This document shows positions 12,543 to 25,495 of a stretch of 64,000 nucleotides of DNA, in pieces. The position numbers were made by a program, and so were the translations under genes. Origin of the DNA: Branchinecta lynchi (Eukaryota > Arthropoda > Branchiopoda > Anostraca > Branchinectidae). The DNA is taken from the NCBI GenBank assembly GCA_023053575.1, contig JAKZAP010000016.1, forward strand, positions 16,634,030-16,698,029, written 5' to 3'. The notes beneath the pieces are model-generated. The model was given only the letters and a program-made list of their open reading frames with translations, ran no database searches and was not told where the DNA came from. Numbering within the stretch: position 1 is the first letter of the stretch; each line of letters opens with the position of its first letter.

Positions 12543-12880
12543 CAGGGGCGTCACGACTGGGGGGGGGTGGGGCACCCCCTCCCCCCAATGCTGTCGGCCA
12601 GGCGGTAAAAAAACGAGTCTGCGCGAAGCGCCGCGATTTCTCGTCAAAACAGTTGATTTTTTTTCATGAAAACAGTCGGTTTTTCTGAAACTGATCGATT
12701 TTTCGTCAAAATAGTCGATTTTGTCTGAAAATCATTCGATTTTTTCCAAAATGTCTTTTTTGTTGTTGAAAACAGTCTTTTTTTCTGCAGAACATGTCGG
12801 TAAAAATTCCCAGCCAGTCGGCATAAATGCCTCGTCCCCCCCCCCCCAAAAAAAAAACATTTTGGCTAGTAACGCCTCTG
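12543..12880. mobile_element. hAT MITE with CAGGGGCGT termini and ATAATAAT target duplication
   Basis: The ends are CAGGGGCGTCACGAC and, inverted, CAGAGGCGTTACTAG. ATAATAAT lies on both sides (12535-12542, 12881-12888), although this is low-complexity sequence. The 338-bp interior repeats a CGATTTTTC / ACAGTCG motif and holds G and C runs near its ends. It sits just downstream of the last protease exon. Confidence 0.7.
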
Positions 12881-13067
12881 ATAATAATCATTATTAATAA
12901 ATTGCTATATTGATTATTATTATAATTATTATTAAATTGATAATGTAATAATTGTATAATATTGTATTAAACTTGGATCATTTTTACGAACAAGTTTTGA
13001 AAGAAGGAATAAATATATTTCAAATACGACTGGACTTCGCAAACGTATATATTCAAAGATAGTCAAG

Positions 13068-13229
13068 TCACGGGTCTACATTTTTAACGATCCATTCGTA
13101 ATACGAGGAAACTCTTGTGTACAATCCAGGAAAGCCCCTTCTTCCACATCCAACCCCAGCTGACACGACGCCAGCTAGATAGAACTTTCCAGTCGCATCT
13201 GGAAGGACCAGTGGACCTCCGGAGTCACC
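13068..13229 (-). CDS. Protease terminal exon: catalytic serine and stop
   Basis: It follows a TTTTCCAG acceptor and encodes [38 protein letters not shown] and a stop after NVDP. All are signature elements of the C-terminal half of chymotrypsin-family enzymes. The length is 54 codons including TGA. No canonical AATAAA was seen close downstream on the minus strand. Confidence 0.92.
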   Translation of the reverse strand, partial: GDSGGPLVLPDATGKFYLAGVVSAGVGCGRRGFPGLYTRVSSYYEWIVKNVDP

Positions 13230-16200
13230 CTGGAAAATAAAACAAATCAGCAAACAGAACAACCACTAAAGTAAGCAAATTGAAAAATCTGCTTCTGACT
13301 TCAGCCATAGTTTGCACCAGATACCTGTCGGGACCCCTGCTAAACGGGTTTCATTGCTCAGTGACGTAACGTGACCCCTTTGAAAAAAAGACAGTTTTTG
13401 CCAAAATCGATGAGATTTTGTTTTTTGTCGTTTTTAATACGTTTGTATGCTGTTGACCTTCAACCAGCCCCCCATTATCCCCTAGATTTATTAGCTTCAG
13501 TACCAGGTTATGGAATCTTGATAATTGAATCCCAGTCTTGTTCGCTATTTTCTAAAGCTCTGTGTGTTGGTACTTCGTCGAACTATTATGTCATATTATT
13601 AGTTGTTTCAAGTCATTGAGCCACAGTTACGTTTCGAAAAAGCGAGACCGTGCAGTTAAGAAGTTAAATAAAAGAGTGTTCTACGCTTCTTCTAGTATTT
13701 TTATGTCAGCTGAGATTTATTCCAGTGATACATTGTCTCTTCTTGATAAGGGTCTGTTCAGACCCGCGAAGTGAAAAAAAGAATTTTCTAACGTTTCGTT
13801 CCTCGAGCATTTAGTGCCGAGAATGAGCCGAAAGGCAGTCAGCATTGTTACTTACAAACTCGTTTCAATGAGAGGAGGAAGAACTGTGAATGAAAAGTCA
13901 GAGAGTGCAAGAAATCGGTCGATGTGCAAATCTGATTTAAATAAGGCGTTGCGTTGTCCAAAAAATGATTTTGAGCGTCGTGGATGACATGCGTCAGCAA
14001 ATTCGTCAACGTCGTTCGCTCTTAAGTTACGGATATAACATCATGAGCGCCGAGGCTGAGGATACTTAAAAGAGTGTTGAGGAAGCTCGCGATTTCTCAA
14101 TATAATAGGCTACTTAGCAGTTTCTGAATGGGTGGTATTGGCAGAATCAGCTCAATCGGTGTCACAAAGAAAATTGTAATCGCAAAGATTCTCTTAGAAT
14201 TTCTGAAAAGTTTTTCAGTATTTCGCAGAAAAAAAGAGAAAGTAAAACAAACCCTCAAGTGTAAGACATGCAAGCAGAAATGGATGAATGAATGAAATAA
14301 TTTATGAACAGGTTATGAGCATATTTGCCCAAACCCAAGATCTTGAATATTCGCCTCACAAAAGAGGACATTTTCCTATGAATGCTACACGTGTTGCAAT
14401 ACTCGCACATAAATCCCACTTAAATTCAAGATCTTAATTAAGACCCGCTTGATTCTTTAAATTTTTTTTTATAAGTAAGTAATTTAGATCACCACAAAGG
14501 TATTATTTTTGTAACCATACATGGCTACCTGTGGACATGTCACCTCGTAACGTGCCCGGCTAGAATCTGTTCATTACCCATGCTCAGTAAGCGATGGCTC
14601 TAATGGTGAGCAGAGGTTCATTTCTATGTGTGTGAGACCCTGAGTTCCATCTCCAGAGAGGGATTCCACCCTACCCGAACGGAGTAGATCCGAACCACTA
14701 TCGGTCGTAAGGACCATGAAGAATTTAGTGTTATAATTTGAAGGTTCAACAGTCTTTTGGTAAGAGTTTGAATTTTGTTCTGATGAAGCTTCGCTCCAAC
14801 TTTGTAAGCCAAGAAAGGTTCAGAATATTTACCAAATCCAGATAATTAAGTCTAAGCCGAATATTCTATACCCAACCAAATAGGTTTTAAGCACATGGTA
14901 AGTGTGAAGTTGTGAAATAATTTGTAAGCACATTATAAGCACTGCGTGAGAAAATCAGGAGTTGATGAGCTTACAATCGTCATACGTCAGATCCCTCAAT
15001 CTGGAACCCCACAACAAGACAGCTTCAGGGGATCTTGTCTCTTGTCATATATTTACGTTATGTAGTATTTGTAGTACGAACGATGGAATGAATGAATGAA
15101 TGGAACCTCTTCAGTTAGTGCTTTGGTAGGCACTTATTTAGTACAAGAACGGGTTCGAGTAGACAAAATCGGCAAGAAAATTCTCGATCTACCAATCCAG
15201 AGCCACCACGTGGCCTACTTTCTATCATTCCCTCAATGATCATCACCACCATCAATGCTTAAATAAAAATCTGCTAGAATATTTCGACGGCTCCGCCACC
15301 TAACCTCGTATCTCATTTACACAAAATTATTCAGGAGAGCAAAAAAACTTCTTATTTTCGTAACTTTTGTGTTCTAAAATTGTCACAAAATAACAAAGAT
15401 GATATTCTTTTTTATTTATTGACAATTTTAGAACACAAAAGTTACGAAAATAAGAAGTTTTTTGCTCTCCTGAACAATTTTGTGTAAATGAGATACGAGG
15501 TTAGGTGGCGGAGCCGTCGATTTGCTAAATTATATTCCTTCAGCAGAAAAAAGAGGGTGATCAGCAGTGACGAAAAGAGTTTTGCACTACCCTTAAATAA
15601 AAAAGCGAAGCATATTCTTTAACTTATGACTGAATGAAGTTTATTTCCCAAATTTAAGACAAAAAGTCACAAATAGAGAATGAAAGAAAAGAAAGAAAAA
15701 AGACAAGAAATATCTTTGAGTGATGGAAGATGAGAATGGGAAGGGGCACATAGACTAATCGGCTGGGAGCACTTAACTGGTATACGGTCAATTCAGAAAA
15801 CTGTGTTCATAGTACCCGAAGAGGCAGGGGTTTGGTCAACTGGTCCAGTGGAATGTTTTCTCAGTGAAATTTCTTGAATATAATCATGCGGTACTTACTT
15901 GACATGCATCTTTTCCACCACCGTCATCGCCAGCGCAGATGATGTTATCAAAATTCTTTGGTGCGTTTTTGATTGTCCTGAAGGCATCGACGCAGCTATT
16001 CTTGTCAAAAATCTTCAGTATCACCTCGTTTAGAACTGAACTCGTTGTCCCTAGGTCTTCAAGAAAAAACAAATTTCAGTCCTGAGGCTTTCAAACGACC
16101 TAGTTTACTAACGAACTAAGTGGTCCTGGAACTAACTACTTTCGAAGCCAAATCATTCCGTAGTCAGTGCTACCTGCGTTCCACGGAAAACAGTTTTCCC

Positions 16201-19200
16201 GGATAGTTTACCAATTTTTGTGTAGGGTTCCGCAAGGTACCCTGTGGGACCGCTCCTTTTCTTACTCATGGTCAAAGAGCATGCTCTGTCTTTCGCAGAT
16301 AGATGGGAATACGTGGATGATCTCTCATTCCTGGAAGTTTGTCGAAAGAACATAAAGAGCAGTGCAAAAGTTATCATTGACTAAAGGGCGATTCTGGCGG
16401 TCTGGAAATCTCCGCGAGCTTATGCACCGGCTGTTCTTGCGACTTCGGCTAAATGTCGCTTCGCTTTCCAGAGCTGTTCTCGTGCTCTGCTATTTTCCGC
16501 CAGCACTTGGAAAGCGAATCCACGAGTGGAAAGTGGTTTTGGCAAGTCAGCAAGAAGTTGTAAAGGTGCAACAGAGGCTTGACGACTTTTTGCTTGTTCT
16601 TGCGCTCGGTGGATTCTCGCTTTGCTTTTCGGAAAGCGAATCCAAGAGATCACCAGAATCGCCCTAAAATCATCTAAGCCAATCATTCCGTAGTCAGTAC
16701 TAACTGTGTTACACGGAGGTCACCAAAAACTAAGTATAAAACAGTTTTCTCTGATAGTTTAACAATTTTTAAGGGGTTCCGCAAGGTACCCTGTTGGGAC
16801 CACTCTTTTTCTTAGTTATGGTCATCGAGCTTGCTCTGTCTTTCGCAAATAGATGGAAATACGTGGTTGATCTATCACTCCTGGAAGTTTGCCGAAAGAA
16901 CATAAAGAGCAGTGCAAAAGTCATCACTGACGACATCTGTGAGGAGGCTATTGTGGATGACATGGTACTCAACATGGGCAAATCTGTCGTCCTAAGTCCT
17001 AACTATACATTTTTTTAAAAGTGAACCACATTTTTTTCCATCCCTTCCTAAGTCTCAACAGGTTGATGATATCAAGCGGCTTGGAATACACATCACTATG
17101 ATCTAAAATGGAATAAGCAAGCTGGGAGCATGCTTAAAAAAGCTAATATGGCAATACGGTCACTTAAACTCCTGGCCCGTTATGAAGTACCCACTGACCA
17201 TCTGTTAGTAATCTTTTTTACTTCTGTTCGTCAAACCCTGGAACATTGTTGCCAGGTTTGGCATTCGGGTTGACCCGTGATCAGTCGGATCTGCTCGAAG
17301 GAGTGCAGTATAGATTTGTTAAATTGTTGAAAAGATTGAATTTAGAATTGCCGAAAAAAGTTATGTTTCAGTTTCGGTCTAAAAACGTTGGAGAGCCATG
17401 GTCTACGAGAAATTCTTCCCCCCTAATATCTACTTATTAGGCCAAGACTGGCACGAGCTGCTGCCTAGCCTGTTCCAAAATTGCAGCCAGTACCTTATTC
17501 CCACGACCGATAGAAAAAAAAGTTTTGTTCCTTCGTTCATTGACCTTTTTATTCGGCATTCCGAAACACCTCCATAATTTCATCTTATTTCTGTGTGTAT
17601 TGTTACTGAACTGTAGATATAATAATTGTCGATATTATCTAGTTTTTACTTTGGTGTGAATATGACCAAACTACAATTTTTCTTTATAGATGTTTTGATT
17701 AGTTGACATGTTACGTATGATTAAATATTTAACTGAGAGTTTTATTGTGAGATCCATGTGCAGTGACCAAACGAATAACATTCGTTATAGTTGTTTTTAA
17801 TTGTTAAGTTATACATGACGGAAGAAATTCTATGTTCGTCTTCGTCCGTGAGCGAATTTTTTTAAATTAATTGAACTGGACTGAATTGAACCAGAGTGAT
17901 GTGCCGCAGAACTTAAACCTAATACTGTTCCGTTTTAGGGCAATTCTGGCGGTCTGGAAAGCGCCAATGGCTTATCTTCCGTAAGTTATTGCAACAGCGG
18001 CTAAAACTCGCTTTCGTTTTTCAGCAAGCCAGCGAGAAGTTGTAAAAGCAAAACGATTTTAAATCGTAAATTTGTACTCGGCAGATTCTGGCGTCGCTTC
18101 TTGAACAGTGAATTTGTAAGATCTTCAGAAAATTATTTTCCATCCGGAGAACAAGCACGATCATCAATTCCTCCTATTTTCGATTTTCAATGTACTGTTG
18201 TCACGTTTTTGCTCTGTGGCCAAATGTTTATATATCTCTTTGCAGGTAACTTCAGTTCACAGCTTAATCATCTAGATGATTTAGCTGCTTCAGTGGTTAC
18301 ACTGAAAATTCTGTCGAAGTTGACCCTTGCTATGGTATTGTGGAGGTTGAATCGGTGGGTGACGTTGTTGTTACGAGGAGCAAAAGGCCATTTACGTAAG
18401 AAGAGTAATTATGGTTCGAATTTTAAGTTGAAATTTTAAGTAAAAGCTTGTAGTTGTCAAAACGCAATTAGCTGTACAGTTTAGTATGACTGACTTTCAG
18501 TTCAAAGAGCTCATTCAGTTTCAGTTATCATACAAATATCTTCACGTGATGGAAACGTACGCTGTGATTGGTCACGTATAACTTTTAACACACAACATAT
18601 AACCAGTTCCTTGCCCGTTCCTGTTAATTTTTACTTCAGCAAGCCTGGTTTGATGAAAGTTTTACCACAGATATTCGCGGATAGCAAGTATAATTCAGGA
18701 ATTCTGCGCCTTAAACAAGCTTGAACGGTCCTTAAATGGTAGGATAGGATTAGGAGTGACAAGGGGTTGGGTGATTTTTACTTGTTATTCTGGGAGGTCA
18801 CCGAGCGTTATTGTGTATAGTATTATGAGTTCTGGGCTCCTTCCACTGTGCGTAGATTTGTAGGTGTTAGCTTTGCTGGGTTCTGATCACTTCCCGATCA
18901 GCGTGTCTGTGAAAAAGTGCTAGCGACGAAGAACCGACGTGGTAGTCGAAGGTATGGAAAAAAGCTCAAATGGGAATTATGAAAAAATACTGGCCTAACA
19001 GGGAAAGAAAACTTTTGAAACTCTTTTCGTGTGAGTTTTCCTAGTGTCTGGGAGAAGTGAAGCAGCTGGAAGAAGAGGGAGAGGTGGAGGAACCACCTAA
19101 ATCATTGACGTATATGGCGTATAAAATTGTTTGATGATGAGGATTGTGAGTCGATGAAACAGATAGTAATAAAGTGAAGTACTCCAGTACTCCCGGGTCG

Positions 19201-22200
19201 TTCGTTGAGAATTTAGAATTGAATTGGGCAAACAGTAGGGAGTATAACACGATGACACTAGTGACAGCGATGGTTTTTTGAATTTCGTTAAAAAGGAAAT
19301 AGGCCCGACAAAAGGAACGCGTAGTATATGTACAAAAAAATCCTCTTATTTGCTACCTCCTACACAAACATTCCTCCTACTTGCCAATTGGTATTAAAAC
19401 CGAAAAATTATAAATAGATTTTCAGTCATAAATATAAGTGTTAAACTTGAAGTGCTGCATACAAATCTGTCGGTCGCATCGTTTTCTCCACATCACGGTC
19501 TTGTCCGTTTGTTTGAAGCGTCATCTGATTCAAGTGTAAATTTGTATTCTTTTTCAAGTTTTGTTCTTTCTTTTCTCTATATACTCCACTTTTTATGGCA
19601 CTTGGCTAAGGGCTAACCTTAGGCTAAGTGCCATATACGATCACAATTCCTGTGCGTCCGTTGGTCTGTCTGTCGGTCCGGGTTTTGCTAGTTCAAGCAC
19701 TTCCATATAAGCTAGGACTATGAAACTTGCAGGCATATCAGGAACAAAATAAGATCTTGGAAATAGTCATTTCCCTGATCCGAGCATCGGGGGGGGGGGG
19801 GGGGGTGGAGGGAGAGGGAATCCGGAATCTTGATGTATTTATAAATTTTGAACGGGTGATCGGATCGAACCTTGATATTTGGAGGGACTTCGTGTCTCAG
19901 ACTGTTCATTAAAACGAATTCAAGCGATCGAGTTTGGGTGAGAGCCAGATTGTTTTGATAATCGTTCTGATTTAATAGGTTAGCTTAGGTTATCGTGTTA
20001 GTAAAAAAATATAAAAAAAAAGAAGAAAGTAGGTGAGGATAAATATGGATAACGGAAGAACAGTGTTCAAGTACCAGAGAAAAACTACGGCTTTTCTGAG
20101 CTTCGAGGATTTTGAGGAGCAAGAAATACCTTCTGAGCTCCAGATTCATCGATGGCTGAAAAGCTACGGGCTTCGAAAGGAACACATCATAGGAATAGAT
20201 TCGTCAAACTTACGATACAAAAGGAACATGTATGTGAAATTCGTAAGTACTAAAGAGCTAGAAAACTTCCTAGAGAAGGCCCACGACGGAGAAATGATCC
20301 TTGAAAACGCGGGAAAAGTACGGTACGTAAAAGTTGAAAACTGCGAAAAAAGGCCAACAACTGTAAAAATAGACAAAGTGCCGTTCGAAATGGATCCAAA
20401 CGTGGTGAAAGAGGAAATGGAACGATACGGAAGAGTCGTAAGTTGTAGAAGAGAAACGTACCAGGGAGAAGGTTATTTAGAAACTGCGAAAACTAGACTA
20501 TCATTGAGCGTACACTTCACTGAAAACATCCCGTCATTCGTAATAATTGACGGGATGAGAATGCGTGTCTGGTACGACGGCCAAATTAAAACATGCGGGC
20601 GGTGCAGCCTCCCTGGTCACATCGCGCAGAATTGTGTTGAAACGCCGAAAATTACTAGTCGTTGGCGCACAACTACGTATCAGAGACAGCCGAACCTCGA
20701 CAGCGAAAATGAATTCCCATTTTTGCCGCCAAGACAACCTGTGGATCCTGTGTACAGCCGGGATATTGAGAATAGAATTGATCTGGAAATAGAGATTCTG
20801 AAAGCAAATGCTCATAAAGAAAAAGAAAGAAAATCTAGAGAACTGCGTGATAGCGAAAGAGAAGCAAAAAAGAAAGGAGAAAGATCAGAATCCATAGTAT
20901 CCTACGAAGGAACAGATGAGGAGAAAGAGCCAAGCGGTATGATGACGAGAGGAAGAAAAAGAAGCATAAGAAAGAAAAGCGGAAGGATGGATACAGGAAT
21001 TAAAGATACGGGGACAGAGGTGGAAACGAGAATTGCGGCAATAGAAACTATGGTGGATGGGATCTCACAAGCTATGCAGACTGAAGAAATCAATACGCAG
21101 TCCACTTGTGAAATTCTACAAGGCCTTGCAGACGCGGCCGATCTCGACTCATCCGTCGGCTCACATGAAGAACAAGCTACGAAGAAAACAAGGAAGTCAG
21201 GAAGCCCAGAGAAAAATGGTGAACCAGATGAAGGACACGAAAGCCTTGGCATGTCAGAAAATGACAACGCAGACGGTTGCACAGAAATAAGAAAAAACTA
21301 ATAACGCTAAACTTAAATGGTTTGAAACAAAAGAATAGGCAAAAAATGCTAAAAGAGTTCCTAGGAAAAAACGACATCGACGTAGCATTCTTACAAGAAA
21401 CAGATACTGACGACCTAGAAGCATTCGAGCCAGAATACAGTTTCAAAACAAATACGCAGAAAGGAATGGGAAGTGTTGCAGTAATCCACAAAAAAGACGT
21501 CAAAATCCAAAATGTTAGAATCGATTTGCAGGGAAGAATAATAAGTTGCAAAATTGGGAATATATCAACAGTAAATATATATGCCCCATCAGGAAGTAAC
21601 CGAAAGCGAGAGAGGGAAAATTTTTTCGAACAAGACATCGCGCCCTACCTGCCTAATGATGGGACGGAGACCATTATATTAGGTGACTTCAACTGCGTCA
21701 TTGAAAAGGAAGATGCAAAACTGGAATCCGATATACGATCAAAAGCGCTAAAAGATCTAGTAAAAGGGTTGGAACTCAAAGACGCATGGAAAATTAAAAA
21801 TAATACGATCGATTTTACTCGGATAAATTGGAAAGGAAAAGAAGGTGGAGGATCGAGGATTGACAGAATGTATGTTTCGCAAGGGTTAATCCGACAAATT
21901 GAAGACGTGCAGCATATTTACACACCGCTATCCGACCACTATGCAGTCATGATGCAAATAAATACAAAAATAAATGTCAAAAATAATATCCCAAAGAAGA
22001 ATATATTATGGAAAATGAACACAAATGTGCTTAAAACAAAAGAAATTAGAGAAGTAGTGCTACAAGTTACAGAAAAGATGAAAAGGGTATCGAACGAAAA
22101 TTTAAGTAAATACTGGGAAGAAAATGCAAAACCAGCGATAACAATAGCTGCGAAATCATTTTCAAGAATAAATCATGATTTCGAACAGAGTCACCTCAAG

Positions 22201-25200
22201 CATCTGTATAAAGTTCTATACGAGCTAAAACTAGAAATAAACAAAGGGATAAATACAAACGAAGAATATTTCGAGATACACAAGGAAATTAAAGAAATTG
22301 AGCAAAAAATTGCAGAAGGGATAAAAATTCGAGTTAAGTTAAATGAACAGATTCAGAATGAGCAGCTAACTACGACCCTGATATGTAGACAAAGAAAGAA
22401 AATCGGTCAAGAGACAATAAAAAAGATTAGAACCCAGGATGGAAAAATAATAGAAGAAAAGACCGAGATAATAAAAGAAATAAAGAATTTCTACAAGAAC
22501 ACATTCAAACTAAGTGAACCAGAAAGCCAAGAAGATGTTGCAAACCTAGAACAATTTTTGTCAGAACTAAACATAAAAAAGCTAAACAAGGAAGAAAATG
22601 AGCTTCTTTGCCACGAAGTAAAGCCAGAAGAGGTGCTAGCAGCAATAGGGCAGGCAAATAGAAACAAGTCCCCAGGTTATGATGGACTTCCATATGAGCT
22701 ATACAAGGAATTTAAGATTGATTTCTCTGTGATGTTTTCCAGACTATTTAACGAAATACTGAATGGAAAAGGCCACAGCAGAATAGAGACTAGAGGAGTC
22801 GTAAAGTTAATACCAAAAAAGGGAGACCGAGAAGACTTGAATAACTGGAGGCCCGTTACTCTCACGCAATGCGATTACAGGATATTATCAAAAGTGCTAG
22901 CAAATCGATTGAAAGAAATATTGCCATCAATTATTAGTGTAAATCAGCGCGGAGGATTCAGTAAAAGAAAAAGCACGGACATACTGGCATGCATCAGAAA
23001 CCTGCTGCTGCAGTCGGCGTCCGTAAAAAAGCGCAAAGCACTAAATTGGAGAATCATGGGATTAGACGTAAGTAAAGCTTTTGATAAACTTCGACGACTG
23101 CTACTCTACATTATCATGAAAGTCTATGGATTCTCCCCAGATTTCACTGAATGGATAAGAAAGCTGTACAAAGATACCACACAAGTGATCGTCATGGGCG
23201 ACATGGTATCAGAAGAATTTAACGCGGAATTGGGAATCCGACAAGGATGTCCATTAAGCATGATGCTCTTCGAACTATACATTGATCTGCTTCTAAAATT
23301 CCTTGAAATGAAACTACGTGGTATTAAGCTATTCGATGAAATATTAAAAGCGAGAGGTTTCGTTGATGATATAACCACGTTTACAGAAGACGAGGAAGAT
23401 AACAAAATGGCTATCGAGTGCGCAGAACATTACTGCAAACTCGTTAAGCTAGAATTAAATAAAGGAAAGTGCGAAATTTTGGAAATCACGTCAGAAAGAG
23501 AAGATGGGATAATGGAAGTATGTGGAATACCGTTGAAACAAGAGATAAAAATCCTGGGATTAAAATTTAATAAATCGTGGAAAGATACAGAAAAAAACAA
23601 CTGGTCTGTAACAGTATCAAAAATTATAGCATCTATTAATTACGGACGGAATCGAAAACTCACGGTTTTTCAGAAAGCGGAATACATAAATATTTACAGC
23701 CTTCCAATAATATGGTATCTGGCTAATGTTTCGTATCCTTCAAAAGCGACATTAAAACAAATTCACAAAATAATATACAACTTCATATGGGAAGGAAAAG
23801 AACCGCCAAAACTCAAAATTACAGATATGTATCAGCAGAAGCTAAAAGGAGGACTGCAGATAATTAACCCTGAAGCTAAGTCCAGAGAACTTTTCGTCAG
23901 AACAACTCTAGAAAATATGACCGAGAAAAAAGAATCAGTATTAAATTCGTGGATATTAATGAGAAAAAGCGGGAAAAAAGGATACCCACGAAGCCTAGAA
24001 ATGGCGTTTATGGACATAGAAGAGATGAGAAAAGAAATAATTTTTGATCCTGATGTAAGAGAAATACCAAAAGAAGGGATACGGAATTTTTACCGAGAAA
24101 AGATGAGTCTACCGGATATAAAATTAATTGAAGAGAAACGGATAGACGAAGAGCAAGCAAACCGAACTTTCAATCTCCTCCATACATCGATGCTTTCGCC
24201 GAAAGTAAAACAGCATATGTTTTACCAAATACATAACGTTCTACCTACAGAAGAAAGAAAGCACCGAATTTTCCCTGAACATAACACGGGAAAATGCAAA
24301 AAATGTAACGAAATCGAAGATGTAAATCATTTTCTCATTAAATGTGAGAAGAAACAAGAGCGACTAATGAAATTTGAAAAAATAATTTGTTCTTTAATGG
24401 AATATGGAGATAAATGGTATTTAAAGGAAGAAATGAGCCTAATAAACGTTACAAGTAAACATGGATTAAAAAGAGAAAGGACAATGACATTACTGATATC
24501 GTCATTTTGCTATTATGCGTGGAAAGAAAGAGAAAAAGGTTCCGTATTAATGAAAGTTAAAAAATGTTGGGAAATAATAAAAGGTAGTAAAGATAAAGTA
24601 GGAAATGATTTGGAATTAAATTTTAATATTGATGATTTTGTTTGAAATTTAATTAAAAATATATTATATTTAAAAAATTATATTTAAATGGTAATTTTTT
24701 AAGTTTTAAGAAAGGGATAAAGTTTTAAAGTTATTTTTGGCAACCAAATTAGTTTTATATTAAGAAACTTGGTAATCGTTAAAAGTTTTTCATTTAATCG
24801 TACTAATTAATTTTGTATGTAAAGTACGATCAAATGAACGTTTATTTATATTTTCTTTATTTTTTTATTTTAATTGTTGTAGAGTTTAAAAATTTTAACT
24901 AAAATAAAAAAGGGTTTTGGTATTGGAGAAGGAAATGAAAAAGATCGTAAGAAATGCCACTGCAAAAGGGATTCCCTATAACGGAAGGGCATCCTTTGGC
25001 GCAGGGAGTGCGAAGAGGTCGAATATTTTTTGTGTTGTTTTTGTCTCCAGGACAAAACCCCTTTTTTGGTTTGGTTGCAAAAAAATAACGAGGGATAGTA
25101 TTTTTGTAAATATTAAGTATTTTTGTAAATATTAAGTTTTCAAAGAATTAAAATTTTAAGGAAAGGAGATATTAAGGAAGGAAAACAAAGAAAAGGTTTT

Positions 25201-25455
25201 AAATATGTGTTGAAATGGTAAAATGAGAAATAAGGGTTAAAAGAGGGAATAAGAAAGAATATTAAAAAAAAGATAATTAAATGTAGAGATAGAGGAAAGT
25301 GTAGGTGACGCTAAATATATAGGTCGGTCATTGAAAAAAACAAAAAATTAAATATCAGATGTTAGGACCGTTGGCGTCACCGAGGGAAGTGGAAGCGTAG
25401 TCACCTGGCCAAATCATATTGGACAGGAAGAACGGAAAAGATGCTACGCGGCATT

Positions 25456-25495
<40 letters not shown>

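Larger units (their letters stand above)
19914..25490 (+). mobile_element. Complete-looking L1/Tx1-type LINE with poly(A) tail
   Basis: It comprises a short 5' UTR, ORF1, ORF2, an AT-rich 3' UTR and a 28-base A-run at 25463-25490. The exact 5' boundary is uncertain (about 19.91-19.98 kb), and no clear target-site duplication was found by eye. The left flank (to about 19.91 kb) and the right flank (from 25491) both match repeat family B, so the LINE inserted into a family B copy. It lies antisense in the 13.5-kb intron of the protease gene. Both ORFs are open over their full length, which suggests recent insertion. Confidence 0.9.

Noticed and set aside
20902..21638. Long minus-strand and alternate-frame ORFs across the LINE
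   Set aside because: They are shadows of the A-rich ORF1 and ORF2 coding strand and show no family resemblance.
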